Below are positions 56,722 to 57,319 of a DNA stretch of 57,319 nucleotides, piece by piece; positions within the stretch are counted from its first letter, which is position 1; each line of letters starts with the position of its first letter. The notes beneath the pieces are model-generated. The model did no database searches. It saw nothing but the letters and a program-made list of their open reading frames with translations, and had not been told where the DNA came from. Origin of the DNA: Anaerolineales bacterium UBA5195 (lineage in GTDB: Bacteria; Chloroflexota; Anaerolineae; Anaerolineales; Villigracilaceae); NCBI GenBank assembly GCA_002412925.1, contig DHVZ01000082.1, positions 1 through 57,319 on the forward strand, given 5' to 3'. Position numbers and translations under genes: made by a program.

Positions 56722-57105
56722 CTATTTCCTTGATTTTAGCGCGGCATTTTTTAGATTTTCAGCAACTCGAAATTTAACAATTCTGCTGATCAATTCCAGC
56801 GGCAAGGGTTTCTCGATTGGGAATTTTACAGAACCTTTTGCGCCTTCATAAATGGATAACTCATGCTTGAAGGCCTGAATTCCACTTGGGGCTGGATAAA
56901 ACCCAATATGCTTTTTATAAGCGGCAAAATGGACTAAGTTACCCTTCAGGGCAAAAGTGGGCATTTGATAACTGATTTTTTCCTCTGCGCCAGGAGCGGA
57001 GGCTTTGATGGTTTCTCGTAATTCTTGCAGTATTTTTTGGGTCGCTTCAGGGAAAGTTGCAATGTACTGATCAATTGAAGTAAAGCCGACTTGATTGCTT
57101 TCCAT
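56722..57105 (-). CDS. DUF1801 family protein
   Basis: About 127 residues. IDQYIATFPEATQKILQELR, then KISYQMPTFALKGNLVHFAAYKKHIGFYPAPS and the C-terminal FPIEKPLPLELISRIVKFR match DUF1801 (YdhG/YjbR-related small proteins). AAAGGAGAGCGG before ATG 57105. Function unknown. The last 200 bases after it (57106-57319) hold no gene. Confidence 0.85.
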   Translation of the reverse strand: MESNQVGFTSIDQYIATFPEATQKILQELRETIKASAPGAEEKISYQMPTFALKGNLVHFAAYKKHIGFYPAPSGIQAFKHELSIYEGAKGSVKFPIEKPLPLELISRIVKFRVAENLKNAALKSRK

Positions 57106-57287
57106 CCGCTCTCCTTTTTTCTGGAGTTCGTCAGCAAGGACTGTCACACACGTGCTTTGTAAAGTGCCAACCCTTGATGACAACTGATAAACAACACCTC
57201 TTCTTGTACAGTCCTCCAGCTAATCTTGGACTCCAGGATTTTCCCGCCTGTCCCGACGGGCTTACGGGGTGAAGAGTGCCGCATTTT

Positions 57288-57319
57288 GGGTATGAGCGTG
57301 CGTACGCACGCTCATACCC
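57288..57319. repeat. Perfect 32-nt palindrome at the window end
   Basis: GGGTATGAGCGTGCGT and ACGCACGCTCATACCC are exact complements with no loop; the window ends at its last base. TTTTGGGTATG matches the outer stem of the element at 52244-52356. Confidence 0.9.

Noticed and set aside
57288..57319. Linear-chromosome telomere hairpin
   Set aside because: The same stem sequence occurs inside the window at 52277, so a dispersed repeat that broke the assembly is simpler.

Overview
The window looks like a piece of a Chloroflexota (probably Anaerolineae) chromosome, most likely from a metagenome assembly. This rests on the overall gene set: paired DUF2089 and LiaX/YvlB-like proteins, many small lipoproteins with Thr/Pro-rich linkers, GT-C membrane glycosyltransferases, a Gram-positive-like LexA box and a catabolic nitrogen island. 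GC is moderate, most genes lie on the minus strand, and intergenic spaces are full of short palindromic and heptameric repeats. The phylum assignment is inference; no rRNA gene is present.

Layout. (1) 74-6030, minus: an Rrf2-type Fe-S regulator, a TauE/SafE permease, a pstSCAB-like ABC importer and a second, near-identical TauE/SafE permease. (2) 6311-9254: an operon of a DUF2089 zinc-ribbon/HTH regulator, a DUF4097 protein and two small proteins that share one helical motif, driven by a consensus promoter with a 300-nt leader. (3) 9341-11227, plus: CorA and LexA, the latter with an SOS-like box inside its promoter. (4) 11302-15992: envelope or exopolysaccharide genes (GT-C transferase, two acyltransferases including a FemAB-like one, a polysaccharide deacetylase). 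(5) 16461-17174: two small membrane proteins.

(6) 17313-31665 is the most coherent block. A carbamate kinase, agmatine deiminase and putrescine carbamoyltransferase form an agmatine-to-putrescine-plus-ATP pathway next to an Lrp/AsnC regulator. A nine-gene minus-strand run follows: YgeW-like carbamoyltransferase, histidine phosphatase, aspartate-carbamoyltransferase-like enzyme, YgeY-type M20 hydrolase, GntR/UTRA regulator, DinB protein, adenine deaminase, a GT-C protein and an SsnA/8-oxoguanine-deaminase-like amidohydrolase. I read it as purine and ureido-nitrogen salvage with carbamoyl phosphate cashed in as ATP by one kinase. Two matching palindromic operators sit just downstream of the -10 boxes of arcC and of the SsnA-like gene. 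A selenocysteine tRNA occurs at 52367-52460 and fits with the selenium-linked YgeY/SsnA families.

(7) 31774-36248 is a defence island: a single-chain restriction-modification enzyme, a zinc-ribbon membrane protein, a decayed duplicate of the R-M 3' end and a broken DUF559 nuclease gene. It is bracketed by palindromic composite elements, and one more copy lies in frame inside the R-M gene. (8) 36269-57105: mixed housekeeping and surface genes (FKBP isomerase, lipoproteins with BNR, Gmad2 and SH3 domains, RNase HI, VanZ, thiolase, HI0933-type flavoprotein, two NUDIX proteins, aldo/keto reductase, solute-binding lipoprotein, site-2 protease, tRNA-Sec, tRNA-Pro, esterase, nitroreductase, DUF1801). 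The window ends exactly at the edge of a perfect 32-nt palindrome.
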